DNA of 34,919 nucleotides from an uncultured Steroidobacter sp. (GTDB lineage: Bacteria; Pseudomonadota; Gammaproteobacteria; Steroidobacterales; Steroidobacteraceae): assembly GCF_937958065.1 (NCBI RefSeq), contig NZ_CALFXI010000009.1:1-34919 (forward strand). Reading direction: 5' to 3'. The notes under the pieces are model-generated. The model was not told where the DNA came from. It saw only the letters and a list, made by a program, of their open reading frames with translations, and did not search any database. Position numbers and translations under genes: made by a program. Below, piece by piece: positions 17,076 to 25,119 of the stretch (its first letter is position 1; every line of letters starts with the position of its first letter).

Positions 17076-18806
17076 ATGCGAGAGCTGACCCCGTCCGCAC
17101 GCGCGGGGCTGCGGGCGATCTGTATTGCTGTCACGATACTGTTCGTCGGCTGCTCGCAACCGGCGCGCGCTCCTGCGCCTGTGCACGAGACGCGTGCGTG
17201 GGTCGCCGCCGCGAACCCGCTTGCTGTTGAAGCCGGGCTCGAAGTGATCGAGCGCGGCGGCAGCGCCGTTGACGCCGCAATCGCAGTTCAAGCGGTGCTC
17301 GGCCTGGTCGAACCGCAAAGCTCGGGCATCGGCGGCGGCGCATTCATGATGTATTACGACGCGCGCACGCGGCGAATCACAGCATTCAACGGGCGCGAAA
17401 CCGCTCCTCGCGGCGCGACGGCGGGCATGTTTCTCGACGAGCGTGGACGGCCGCTGCCGCGATCGGAGGCCACGATGTCGGGTCGAGCGACGGGGGTGCC
17501 GGGCGTCATGCGCATGCTGGAGCTAGCCCATCGCAGATTCGGTCAGCAGCCGTGGAGCGCAGCCTTCGAGCCCGCGATCCGACTGGCGCGCCAGGGTTTC
17601 GAAGTGTCGCCGCGACTCGCTCGTTACCTGCATGCGCCGTATCCTCAAGCAAATGCGCCGGATGTTCGTGCGTTGTATGCACGCCCTGACGGCTCGCCGC
17701 TGCAGGCGGGCGATCATTTCGTCAACGATCCTTACGCGCGCACCTTGGAGCGCTTGGCCGCCGGTGGGGCGGACGTCCTCCATGAAGGTCCAATCGCCGA
17801 AGCGATCGTCGCGCGTACACGGCAAGCGCCGCTCGGTGGCACTATGACCATCGAGGATCTCTCCGGCTACGAAGCGGAGGAGGTAGAGCCGTTGTGCCGT
17901 CCATATCGCACACGGCAGGTCTGCGTGCCGCCGCCGCCTTCGAGTGGGGTCGGACTACTCCAGTTGCTCGCATTGCTCGAACAGACGGATATCGCGGCGC
18001 GAGGCCCGGACGATGCGAATGCATGGTTTCTGTTTGCTGAGGCGAGCCGGCTGATGTACGCGGATCGCGACCGGTATGTGGCCGATCCTCGCTTTGTCGC
18101 CGTTCCCGTGGCGGAGATGCTCGATCCCGAATACGTGTCGAGCCGTGCCCAACTCATTGGCGAGACCGCCGGTCCGCCGCCCGAAGCGGGTGCGTTCACC
18201 GGCTTTGCGCGCGTGGCCGATACAACCGCGGAAGCTGCCGGAACGAGTCATTTCGTCGTCGTGGATCGCCAGGGCAACGTCGTCTCGATGACGACCACGA
18301 TCGAAACCTTCTTCGGTTCCGGGCGGGTCGTCGAAGGCTTCGTGCTGAACAATCAACTCACCGACTTCGCGCTCGATCCGCACGACGGCGAGCGGATTGC
18401 GGCGAACGCCGTCGCCGGCGGCAAGCGCCCGCGTTCCTCGATGGCACCGGTGATCGTGCTCGATGCTCAGGGCAACTTCGTGGGGGCGCTCGGCTCGCCG
18501 GGCGGCAACGCGATTCTCGCGTACAACGCCAAGGCGCTGCTCGCGACGCTCGGTTGGGGGCTCGATCTGCAGCGCGCCTTCGATCTGCCGAACCTGATCG
18601 CACGATCGGGCGCATTCACTGGCGAAACGGAGCGATTCGCGCCGCCAGTTCTCGGCGCTCTCGCTAGTCGAGGCGTCGTCGTGCAGCCGACGCGCGGCGA
18701 GGAATCGGGACTGCATGGTGTGTTCGTCGGCTCGCAGGGCGAGCTTGGCGGCGCTGCCGACACGCGGCGCGAAGGTGTCGCGCGCTCTCTGGATGTATCG
18801 CCATGA
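17076..18806 (+). CDS. ggt: Gamma-glutamyltransferase family protein, possible lipoprotein
   Basis: 576 residues, a second Ntn-type gamma-glutamyltransferase. A hydrophobic N-terminus ends in a lipobox-like LFVGC with Cys26, so it may be lipid-anchored, unlike the soluble paralogue at 10895. The nucleophile is expected at Thr390 in GTSHFVVVD; the second residue is Ser where classical enzymes have Thr. Other marks are GGSAVDAAIAVQAVLGLVEP, SGIGGGAFMMYYD, PPPPSSGVGLLQLL and GSPGGNAILAY. GGAG stands six bases before the ATG. Its last codons overlap gltS by four bases (ATGA). The paralogues differ widely, so different substrates are likely, for example short peptides against longer or D-configured ones; this is inference. 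Confidence 0.93.
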   Translation: MRELTPSARAGLRAICIAVTILFVGCSQPARAPAPVHETRAWVAAANPLAVEAGLEVIERGGSAVDAAIAVQAVLGLVEPQSSGIGGGAFMMYYDARTRRITAFNGRETAPRGATAGMFLDERGRPLPRSEATMSGRATGVPGVMRMLELAHRRFGQQPWSAAFEPAIRLARQGFEVSPRLARYLHAPYPQANAPDVRALYARPDGSPLQAGDHFVNDPYARTLERLAAGGADVLHEGPIAEAIVARTRQAPLGGTMTIEDLSGYEAEEVEPLCRPYRTRQVCVPPPPSSGVGLLQLLALLEQTDIAARGPDDANAWFLFAEASRLMYADRDRYVADPRFVAVPVAEMLDPEYVSSRAQLIGETAGPPPEAGAFTGFARVADTTAEAAGTSHFVVVDRQGNVVSMTTTIETFFGSGRVVEGFVLNNQLTDFALDPHDGERIAANAVAGGKRPRSSMAPVIVLDAQGNFVGALGSPGGNAILAYNAKALLATLGWGLDLQRAFDLPNLIARSGAFTGETERFAPPVLGALASRGVVVQPTRGEESGLHGVFVGSQGELGGAADTRREGVARSLDVSP

Positions 18807-20005
18807 AACTGGACTTGATCGGAACGCTGGCCCTCGCCGGCGTCGTGCTGTTCGTCGGCTATCGCATTCAGCGCGGTATTCCCTGGCTCGCTCGGCTGAA
18901 CATTCCGGCGCCGGTGATCGGCGGATTGCTCGTGGCCATCGCAGTGCTGGTTGCGGGCACCTATGGGCTGCCAACTCCGCAATACGACATGACGTTGCAA
19001 CGTCCGCTGCTCGTCGCGTTCTTCACGACGCTCGGCTTCTCCGCGAGCCTCTCGTTGCTGCGCGCCGGGGGATTGCAAGTCGTGGTGCTGCTCGCGCTGG
19101 TCACATGCTGGGCAATCGTGCAGAACCTCGTTGGAATGGGCATAGCCGTAGCGTTCGGTCTGGAACCTGCGCTCGGCGTGCTGGCTGGCTCGGTGACGAT
19201 GGCCGGCGGACCGGCAACGGGCCTCGCGTTTGCGCCGTTGTTCGAGCAGGCCGGCATCCAAGGGGCCGAAACGATCGCTATCGCGACGGCGATGGCGGGT
19301 ATCGTGGCTGGCGCACTTGCGGGCGGGCCCATTGGAACATTCCTGATTCAGCGGCGCGGCTTGCGTAGTGCTCAACCAAACGCTGTCCCCGCGCAGCACG
19401 ATTCGACGCCTGACGTCGTTGAGCCGCCGCGTGATGAATTGGCATATACCTATGTGGCGCTGAAGACCGTAGTCGTGCTGCTCGCGGCGATGTGGATCGG
19501 CGCCGGCGTCAGTCACGCGATCGGGGCGATGGGGATCACGCTGCCCGAATACATCGGCGCGATGCTCGTCGCTGCCGCGATCCGTAACATCGACGATCGC
19601 ACTGGCTGGATCGGCCTGTCGCCGGTTGCGCTGAACGTGATCGGCGCGGTTGCGCTGTCATTGTTTCTCATCATGGCGCTGATGTCGCTCGACCTCGCGC
19701 AGCTGACGGGGCTCGCGGTGCCGCTGCTCGTGATCATCGTCGTGCAGGTGTTGTTCTTGGGGCTCTTCTGCCTGTGGCCGGTATTCGCACTCATGGGGCG
19801 CGATTACGATGCGGCGGTTATGACCGGCGGCTTCATGGGGTTCATGCTGGGCACGACGGCGAATGCGATGGCCGTGATGCACGCGCTGGTCGAGCGGTTC
19901 GGGGCGGCGCCGCGGGCTTTTCTGGTCGCGCCGCTGATCGGTGCGTTCTTTCTGGATTTCGTAAACGCGCTGGTGATTACCGCGTTTCTAAACTTGCTTC
20001 AGTAG
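18803..20005 (+). CDS. gltS: Sodium/glutamate symporter
   Basis: 400 residues, almost the length of E. coli GltS (401). It is a hydrophobic inner-membrane protein with two inverted halves, including NIPAPVIGGLL, the glycine-rich SVTMAGGPATGLAFAPLFEQAG in the first half and MTGGFMGFMLGTTANAMAVM in the second. These are the re-entrant family signatures. It imports L-glutamate with sodium, and known family members also carry D-glutamate. Start and preceding stop overlap (ATGA), so the transferase and the transporter are translated together. This supports glutamate as the product released by the transferase. Confidence 0.95.
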   Translation: MKLDLIGTLALAGVVLFVGYRIQRGIPWLARLNIPAPVIGGLLVAIAVLVAGTYGLPTPQYDMTLQRPLLVAFFTTLGFSASLSLLRAGGLQVVVLLALVTCWAIVQNLVGMGIAVAFGLEPALGVLAGSVTMAGGPATGLAFAPLFEQAGIQGAETIAIATAMAGIVAGALAGGPIGTFLIQRRGLRSAQPNAVPAQHDSTPDVVEPPRDELAYTYVALKTVVVLLAAMWIGAGVSHAIGAMGITLPEYIGAMLVAAAIRNIDDRTGWIGLSPVALNVIGAVALSLFLIMALMSLDLAQLTGLAVPLLVIIVVQVLFLGLFCLWPVFALMGRDYDAAVMTGGFMGFMLGTTANAMAVMHALVERFGAAPRAFLVAPLIGAFFLDFVNALVITAFLNLLQ

Positions 20006-20031
20006 AGGGCAGTCCAGCGGTGAGCTCTGCC

Positions 20032-21228
20032 TCAGGCGAGCTGACCTGCGAGCTGTCGCGCCGTGCCGCAGGCGAGCGTCCATCCCAGCGCGCCATGACC
20101 GACGTTGAGATACAGGCCATTCACGGATGTACGTCCCACGATCGGCAATCCCGAGGGCGTCGCGGGCCGCAGACCGGCCCATGCTCGCAGTGGCTCGTCG
20201 AAGCGCGCGGACTCCGGCAGCACGTCACGTCCCAGCCTCACGAGATCTGCGACGCGCTGTTCGTCCACCGATCGATCGATGCCAACGCAGTCGGCCAGTC
20301 CGGCCAGCCGGATGCGTCCGCCCAGATTGGAAAACACGATCCGCCGGTCGAGATCGGTGAGACTCACTTGCGGCGGATGGGGACCGACTTCGGGCGTCAC
20401 GCTGTAACCCTTCAGCGGATAAATGGGAACGCACAGGCGGCTGCCACGGAGCAGCCGCGTCGAGTCCACGCCGGCGCAGACGATGACTGCGTCAGCTTCG
20501 ATGCAACCCTGCTGCGTTTCGACGCCGACCACGCGGTTGCGATGACGCACGAGATGCCGCACCTCGGTGCCCAGTTCCAGCTTGCAGGCGCCACGCTCGC
20601 TCAGTCGCTCGCACAGCCCGCGCGTGAACGCCAACGAATCGCCCGCACTGTCGTTACGTGAATACGCCGCACCCGCAATCTTTGCGCGCCAGCCGGTGAG
20701 TGCGGGTTCGATGGACATACATTCGTCCGCACCGATGATTTCGATTTGCACGCCATGCATGCGCTTGAGCTCGGCACGCCGGCGCAAGCCTGCCAGGGTT
20801 TGTTCGGAGGAGGTCAGCAGGAGCTTGCCTGCCGGGCGATGGGCGAAGTCGAGCGGAATGTCTTCGAGCAGATCTTCGAGTGCGGCGGCGGATTCAGAAG
20901 CAAGCTGCAGGAGCCGAACCGTACCGCGGTCGGCGCGACGGCGGGTGCAATTCCAGAGGAAGCGCACTCCCCAGGGCACCAGCGCAGCGTCCATGAGGAT
21001 GCGCATACCCACATCGCGCCCGAGCAGCATCCCCGGCAGACGGCGCAGCAGCTTCGGGTCGGCAAGGGTGTCGGTATATGAATAGGAGAGCTGGCCGGCA
21101 TTGCCAAACGAAGTGCCCTGCGCGGGCTGCGGATGCCGGTCGATCAGGGTGACCTCATGGCCCCGCCTGGCGACGAAATAGGCCGTGGCCGCCCCGACGA
21201 CCCCCGCTCCAACGATGATGACCCGCAT
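20032..21228 (-). CDS. D-amino acid dehydrogenase, DadA-like flavoprotein
   Basis: 398 residues from the ATG at 21228, where the FAD-binding fold begins (VIIVGAGVVGAATAYFVARR, Gly7/Gly9/Gly12). The C-terminal YLNVGHGALGWTLACGTAR is the DadA-type signature. SFGNAGQLSYSYTDTLADP near residues 40-57 is also typical. Such enzymes oxidise D-amino acids to imino acids at the inner face of the membrane and pass electrons to the respiratory chain. It is convergent with gltS with a 26-base gap. With RidA, GltS and two gamma-glutamyltransferases nearby, D-glutamate is a plausible substrate, although D-alanine or a broad range cannot be excluded. It is somewhat shorter than E. coli DadA (432). A GTTCG-A-CGAAC dyad lies at 21247-21257 upstream. 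Confidence 0.9.
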   Translation of the reverse strand: MRVIIVGAGVVGAATAYFVARRGHEVTLIDRHPQPAQGTSFGNAGQLSYSYTDTLADPKLLRRLPGMLLGRDVGMRILMDAALVPWGVRFLWNCTRRRADRGTVRLLQLASESAAALEDLLEDIPLDFAHRPAGKLLLTSSEQTLAGLRRRAELKRMHGVQIEIIGADECMSIEPALTGWRAKIAGAAYSRNDSAGDSLAFTRGLCERLSERGACKLELGTEVRHLVRHRNRVVGVETQQGCIEADAVIVCAGVDSTRLLRGSRLCVPIYPLKGYSVTPEVGPHPPQVSLTDLDRRIVFSNLGGRIRLAGLADCVGIDRSVDEQRVADLVRLGRDVLPESARFDEPLRAWAGLRPATPSGLPIVGRTSVNGLYLNVGHGALGWTLACGTARQLAGQLA

Positions 21229-21425
21229 GTGTGATGACTGGCATTTGTTCGACGAACCCAGTGCGATGCTAGACGGGCCCCGCGTGCGCAGCGAATCGAA
21301 ATCTGAAGGTGTCCCATGACTTGAAGTTATGGATGAGCGCATGCCGGAAAGCACCGGACGACGCTGGAAGCGGTTTGTCCCCGAGCTGCTACACTGCCAG
21401 GGTCACGAGATAAGTGGAGCCGAGA

Positions 21426-22265
21426 ATGTTGCGAAATCTGGCGATATTCCTCTTCCTGCTCTCCGGCACTGCCGCCGCGGGCGTCCCGGTGTTCGACGTG
21501 CATGTTCATCTACGTGATGGCGAAACATCGCTGCGTGCCTACCAGGCGGATAACAAGACCGCCGGCGTGGAGCTGCTGGGGCTGGGCGCGATGTGGTTCG
21601 GCGGACCGCACCAGGCCCTCCAGGGTGAGTTGGACAAGATCCGTGCAGGCAACGACAGCGTGATCGCGCTGGCGGCGAAGCATCCGCAGGTTCTGCCCAT
21701 CGCCACCGTCCATCCTTACGACGGATCCGCTGCCCTTGGCGAACTGGCCCGCGTGGCCGGCGCCGGCGTCAAGGTCCTGAAAATTCATGCACACACACAA
21801 CGCTTCGACGTCTCCGACCCTCGCGTGGAGGCGTTGGTGCGCAGGGCCGGGGAGCTCGGCATGATCGTGCTGATGGACAACGCCAATATCCTGCCCGGCG
21901 ACAGCGAGAAGCTGTTCAACCTGGTGGTGCGCGTGCCCGGAACGAAGTTCATTCTCGCCCACATGGGCGGGACGAACTTCCGGTTCTGGAACATCCTGGC
22001 GCTGGCCCGCACCGCGGACGGCTTCGGCATGGACAATCTGAACTTCGACATCTCGGGGGCGGTGCTGTTGGCGGCCGACTCACCGCTGGAAGCCGAGTTC
22101 GTCTGGACCCTGCGCAACGTCGGCATCGATCACGTGCTGCTCGGATCGGATTATCCGCAGATGGGCCTGGGCAGGACCGTGGACGCGCTGGAGCGCCTCG
22201 ACCTGACCGCGGAGGAGAAGGCCAAGATCCGCTCGGGCAACGCGCGCAGGTTATTTGGCCTATAG
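21426..22265 (+). CDS. Exported amidohydrolase (amidohydrolase-2-like metal hydrolase)
   Basis: 279 residues. A short signal peptide (MLRNLAIFLFLLSGTAAA) precedes a TIM-barrel metal hydrolase: Asp24, His26 and His28 in FDVHVHL, further His residues in KIHAH and LAHMGG, and the conserved Asp in LLGSDYPQ. GGAG is six bases before the ATG; a GTG four codons earlier is a weaker option. Relatives hydrolyse or decarboxylate small cyclic or amide compounds, but export is less common in this family. It stands next to the D-amino acid dehydrogenase in divergent orientation, though no functional link is shown. The substrate is unknown. Confidence 0.87.
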   Translation: MLRNLAIFLFLLSGTAAAGVPVFDVHVHLRDGETSLRAYQADNKTAGVELLGLGAMWFGGPHQALQGELDKIRAGNDSVIALAAKHPQVLPIATVHPYDGSAALGELARVAGAGVKVLKIHAHTQRFDVSDPRVEALVRRAGELGMIVLMDNANILPGDSEKLFNLVVRVPGTKFILAHMGGTNFRFWNILALARTADGFGMDNLNFDISGAVLLAADSPLEAEFVWTLRNVGIDHVLLGSDYPQMGLGRTVDALERLDLTAEEKAKIRSGNARRLFGL

Positions 22266-22299
22266 CCGAGGAGGTGCGACTCGATCGTACGTGACGCCG

Positions 22300-23214
22300 C
22301 TATTTCTTCCCCGGCGGCTCGGCCGCACCCGGGCTCAGTTTGTTCCACAGACGAAACGCCGACAGCGCAGCATCGGCGAGCAGCGGAAGAAAGCGTGGCT
22401 GGAGCAGGGATGCGTCGAAAGCGCGCATGCGTCGCGCATTCTCGCTGTGGCACTCTTCGACGAAACGGCGGAACGTCAAACCTTCGAGAAACTGGCTCAC
22501 CTCCGTCGTCGAGAATTCGCGTCCCTCGGATTCCTTCTGTCCGCGGCGCACGGCACCTGCGAGCCGAGCGATGGCGCGGCCGTAGAAGCGCAGCGAGTTG
22601 GCATGACGTAGCAGTGCGCGGCGGCCGTGCTGAGTTTCGCGCCAGGCCATCCAGTTGATGAAGAACACGATGTGGCGCGTCTCTTCGAACATCAGCATGT
22701 CGAAGATCTCGAACATCGAGTCCGGCAGGAACTGCGATTGGCGCGCAAACTTGAAAGCGCCGAAGCCGAGAAAGCTGTCGAGGCATTCGCCGAAGCCGAA
22801 ATCGATGAAGCGCGTTTCGAGGTTGCCCTCGATCGGCGCGAGCGGCCGTTCCGGTGCATCGATGCCATAACGATCGATCATCACCGCGAGCAGCCGGGCG
22901 TGGCGCGCCTCCTCGACACCCTGCAGGACCATTGCTTCGCGAATGAGCGGATCGGTTACGCATGCGGAGAACGCTGCAACGATTGCCGCTGCGCGGCGCT
23001 CGGTGTGCCGGACCTCCTGCCAGAACGGCACGCTGCGCATGCGCTCGAGCTCGGTCGCATTCAACTCGGGCCAGGCGAGCTCGGCGGGCTCGAAATCGGT
23101 ATAGGTGTCGATGAATTGTCGGCAGAACAGCTGTTTGTGAGCCTCCGAGCCGATCTGCAGCGTCTCGGCCGAGGCCGAGACGTCCATCAGTGAGGATGAC
23201 ACGGGATCGTTCAT
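22300..23214 (-). CDS. Ferritin-like di-iron protein of unknown function
   Basis: 304 residues from the ATG at 23214; a GTG at 23226 is an alternative. It is all-helical, with two di-iron half-sites: EEARH (Glu101, Glu102, His105), preceded by RHTERR near residues 69-74, and FEETRH in the second half of the four-helix bundle. This is the arrangement of di-iron oxygenases and ferritin-like proteins, which bind two irons through paired E...ExxH helices. The C-terminal third is charged and ends in a Pro/Lys tail. It is cytoplasmic, with no signal peptide. The next gene upstream on the same strand encodes a cytochrome c, but an electron-transfer link is only a guess. I recognise the fold, not a specific enzyme. 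Confidence 0.75.
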   Translation of the reverse strand: MNDPVSSSLMDVSASAETLQIGSEAHKQLFCRQFIDTYTDFEPAELAWPELNATELERMRSVPFWQEVRHTERRAAAIVAAFSACVTDPLIREAMVLQGVEEARHARLLAVMIDRYGIDAPERPLAPIEGNLETRFIDFGFGECLDSFLGFGAFKFARQSQFLPDSMFEIFDMLMFEETRHIVFFINWMAWRETQHGRRALLRHANSLRFYGRAIARLAGAVRRGQKESEGREFSTTEVSQFLEGLTFRRFVEECHSENARRMRAFDASLLQPRFLPLLADAALSAFRLWNKLSPGAAEPPGKK

Positions 23215-23376
23215 TCGAGGGCTCACTCCGGCGAAGACGACGATCCGCTCATGCGAGCACGACGGCTATCAACGCCGCCCGCCAGGCCTCGGTTCATCCG
23301 ACTCGCTTCGATGGAGGGGATGTCGTACGTGAGGTGGGCAGTGCATGCGGGCGCTCGGTTCGTTGCGAAGATTCCC

Positions 23377-23763
23377 TCAAGGCCCCGCGCTTTGCGATCT
23401 CAGGAAATCGATGATCTGCTTGCGCACGGCTGGATCGTCGATGCCCTTGTAGGGCTTCATGTTGTTGTTCCGAACCACCTGCTCGGGATTGGCGATGAAT
23501 TTATCGAGCGTCGCCTCGTCCCAGGTGATGCCGGAGCTTTTCATGCCCTGCGAGTAATTGCCAAAGGTCGTCGACGACCCCGCCTTGGCTCCGTAGATAT
23601 TGTGCAGCGACGGTCCGAGCCGATTGTCGCCTTCCTTCACGGAGTGGCACGTTCGGCAGTTGTTGTTGAAGGCTGGCGGAGCGGCTTGGGCCGCGAGGGC
23701 GGGCGTGGTCACCCAGGCCAGTGACAGAACCGCCAGTCCGCGCGTGATCGGGGTCGAGATCAT
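23377..23763 (-). CDS. Class I cytochrome c, periplasmic
   Basis: 128 residues from the ATG at 23763, chosen because the signal peptide (ITRGLAVLSLAWVTTPALA) begins there and an AAGGA lies 12 bases upstream. The mature protein resembles a cytochrome c2: a haem site CRTCH (Cys36, Cys39, His40), the LGPSLHNIYG loop, GITWDEATLDKFIANPE and the axial Met102 in NNNMKPYKG. It carries single electrons between periplasmic respiratory components. It lies between DinB and the ferritin-like gene, all on the minus strand with gaps of 133 and 162 bases, so it may have its own promoter. Confidence 0.93.
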   Translation of the reverse strand: MISTPITRGLAVLSLAWVTTPALAAQAAPPAFNNNCRTCHSVKEGDNRLGPSLHNIYGAKAGSSTTFGNYSQGMKSSGITWDEATLDKFIANPEQVVRNNNMKPYKGIDDPAVRKQIIDFLRSQSAGP

Positions 23764-23896
23764 GATGGCTAGTAGTCCTTCTCGGCTGTGTAAAAGACAA
23801 TCCGTGGCGCGCAGGTCCGTTCCAACTGTTTCTCCGAATGCGTCGTCCTGTCCGCGCAAGTACGGCAGTGGGTCGGCAAGTCATGGCGCTGCGTTC

Positions 23897-24400
23897 TCAT
23901 GTTCCGGCCGGATTTCCCTCCATGTCTTCGAGATAGTCCGTGATCGAGTCGCGGCTCGGAGTCAGTCCTTTCAATTGAAGCACCGCACCGGCGTTGCCCC
24001 GGTGATACGTTCCGTGCAGGCACACGTGCAGGAGGATCTCGCTGCGCCGCATGCGCGCCGGTTTGCCGCTCGTGAAGACGAACTCAACCGGTTGCTCGAA
24101 GTCGCTGTCCGTCAGGCTGTCTACGTACGATACGTACCATTCATCCACTTCTCTTGCGCTCTTCGCGAGCGCGTCGAGCTGCGGCAGGTTCTCAGAGCGC
24201 GCTGCGCGAAACGTGTGCGGCACTCCCTGCAGGTGGTGCTGAAAGATCCGGTCGACCGTATGGATATGGTCGAGGATGCGCAGCATGATCGAGCTGTCTT
24301 CCGGGCTCAGCCGGTCGACGTTCCGAGTCACCGCATCGTAGAGGCCGAGATCGGCCCAGCGTTTCATGGCTATGAGCTGCGAATAGGTCGTGTGAGTCAT
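23897..24400 (-). CDS. DinB-family metal-binding protein
   Basis: 167 residues from the ATG at 24400, which has GGAG seven to eight bases upstream. It is a four-helix bundle of the DinB/YfiT fold, with the three-histidine metal site visible as His in ILDHIHTVDRIFQHH and the HVCLHGTYHRG helix near the C-terminal half. Members include thiol transferases (bacillithiol, mycothiol) and damage-inducible proteins, but most are uncharacterised. It is divergent from a TetR gene, with a 16-base perfect palindrome between them, so it is probably under TetR control and could respond to the same toxic ligand. Confidence 0.88.
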   Translation of the reverse strand: MTHTTYSQLIAMKRWADLGLYDAVTRNVDRLSPEDSSIMLRILDHIHTVDRIFQHHLQGVPHTFRAARSENLPQLDALAKSAREVDEWYVSYVDSLTDSDFEQPVEFVFTSGKPARMRRSEILLHVCLHGTYHRGNAGAVLQLKGLTPSRDSITDYLEDMEGNPAGT

Positions 24401-24444
24401 GGCGTTTCTCCTGCCTCCATTGCACTTCCGGATCACGCGTGCAG

Positions 24445-24466
24445 AATACGAGCGATCGCTCGTGTT
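24445..24466. promoter_or_regulatory. Probable TetR operator between dinB-like and tetR genes
   Basis: ACGAGCGATCGCTCGT (24448-24463) is a perfect 16-base palindrome. It extends to 22 bases with one mismatched pair (AAT on the left, GTT on the right). It sits centrally between the two divergent start codons (24400 and 24493), as expected for an autoregulating TetR repressor. A wider dyad, GAATACGAG at 24444-24452 with CTCGCATTC at 24472-24480, matches in eight of nine positions and may mark a second half-site. Confidence 0.7.
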
Positions 24467-24492
24467 CACTACTCGCATTCGGAGCGCGAAGA

Positions 24493-25119
24493 ATGGCGCG
24501 CAAACCGCTCACAAATCCCCGCAAACATGCGTCTCAGGAGCGATCGCGCGCGACCGTCGATGCCTTGATCGAGGCGACTGCTCGTATTCTGATCCTGGAA
24601 GGCTTTGATCGAGCGAGCACCAATCGCATCGCCGAGCGGGCAGGGGTGAGCGTCGGTTCTCTTTATCAGTATTTTCCAGGCAAGGATGCGCTCGTTGCCG
24701 CAGTCATCGATCGGCACCGCCAGGAGCTTGGCGAGGTCGCGCGCAGCGCTCTCCAGAAGGCATCGGGCCAACCGATCAAGCAAGCGGTGCGCACGCTCGT
24801 CGCCGCCGCGATCGAGGCGCATCGCATAGACCCCAGGCTTCATCGCGTGCTGGCAGAGCAGATTCCACGTACGGGAAGGCTAGAGAAGGTCGAAACGTTC
24901 AGCCGAGAGAACTACGCCTTGTTTCGGGCCTACCTCGAGCGCCACAGCGACGAACTGCGCGCAGTCGATCTGGAGCTCGCGTCGTTCGTGTGCGTCACAT
25001 CGATCGAAGCGCTGACGCACTCCGCGGTGCTGCATAACCCTGCAATGCTCTCCGACGACGCCGCAGTCAAGGCGTTCATCGACGAAACCACCCGGCTCAT
25101 CGTGGGCTACCTGCAGTAG
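24493..25119 (+). CDS. TetR-family transcriptional regulator
   Basis: 208 residues from the ATG at 24493 (GGAG eight bases upstream). The N-terminal helix-turn-helix is standard: RATVDALIEATARILILEGF, then TNRIAERAGVSVGSLYQYFPGKDALV. A helical ligand-binding domain follows. An earlier in-frame start would lie inside the palindromic operator, so the downstream ATG is preferred. Its last 13 bases overlap the end of the convergent aceE. The likely target is its own promoter and the divergent DinB gene. The ligand is unknown. Confidence 0.93.
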   Translation: MARKPLTNPRKHASQERSRATVDALIEATARILILEGFDRASTNRIAERAGVSVGSLYQYFPGKDALVAAVIDRHRQELGEVARSALQKASGQPIKQAVRTLVAAAIEAHRIDPRLHRVLAEQIPRTGRLEKVETFSRENYALFRAYLERHSDELRAVDLELASFVCVTSIEALTHSAVLHNPAMLSDDAAVKAFIDETTRLIVGYLQ

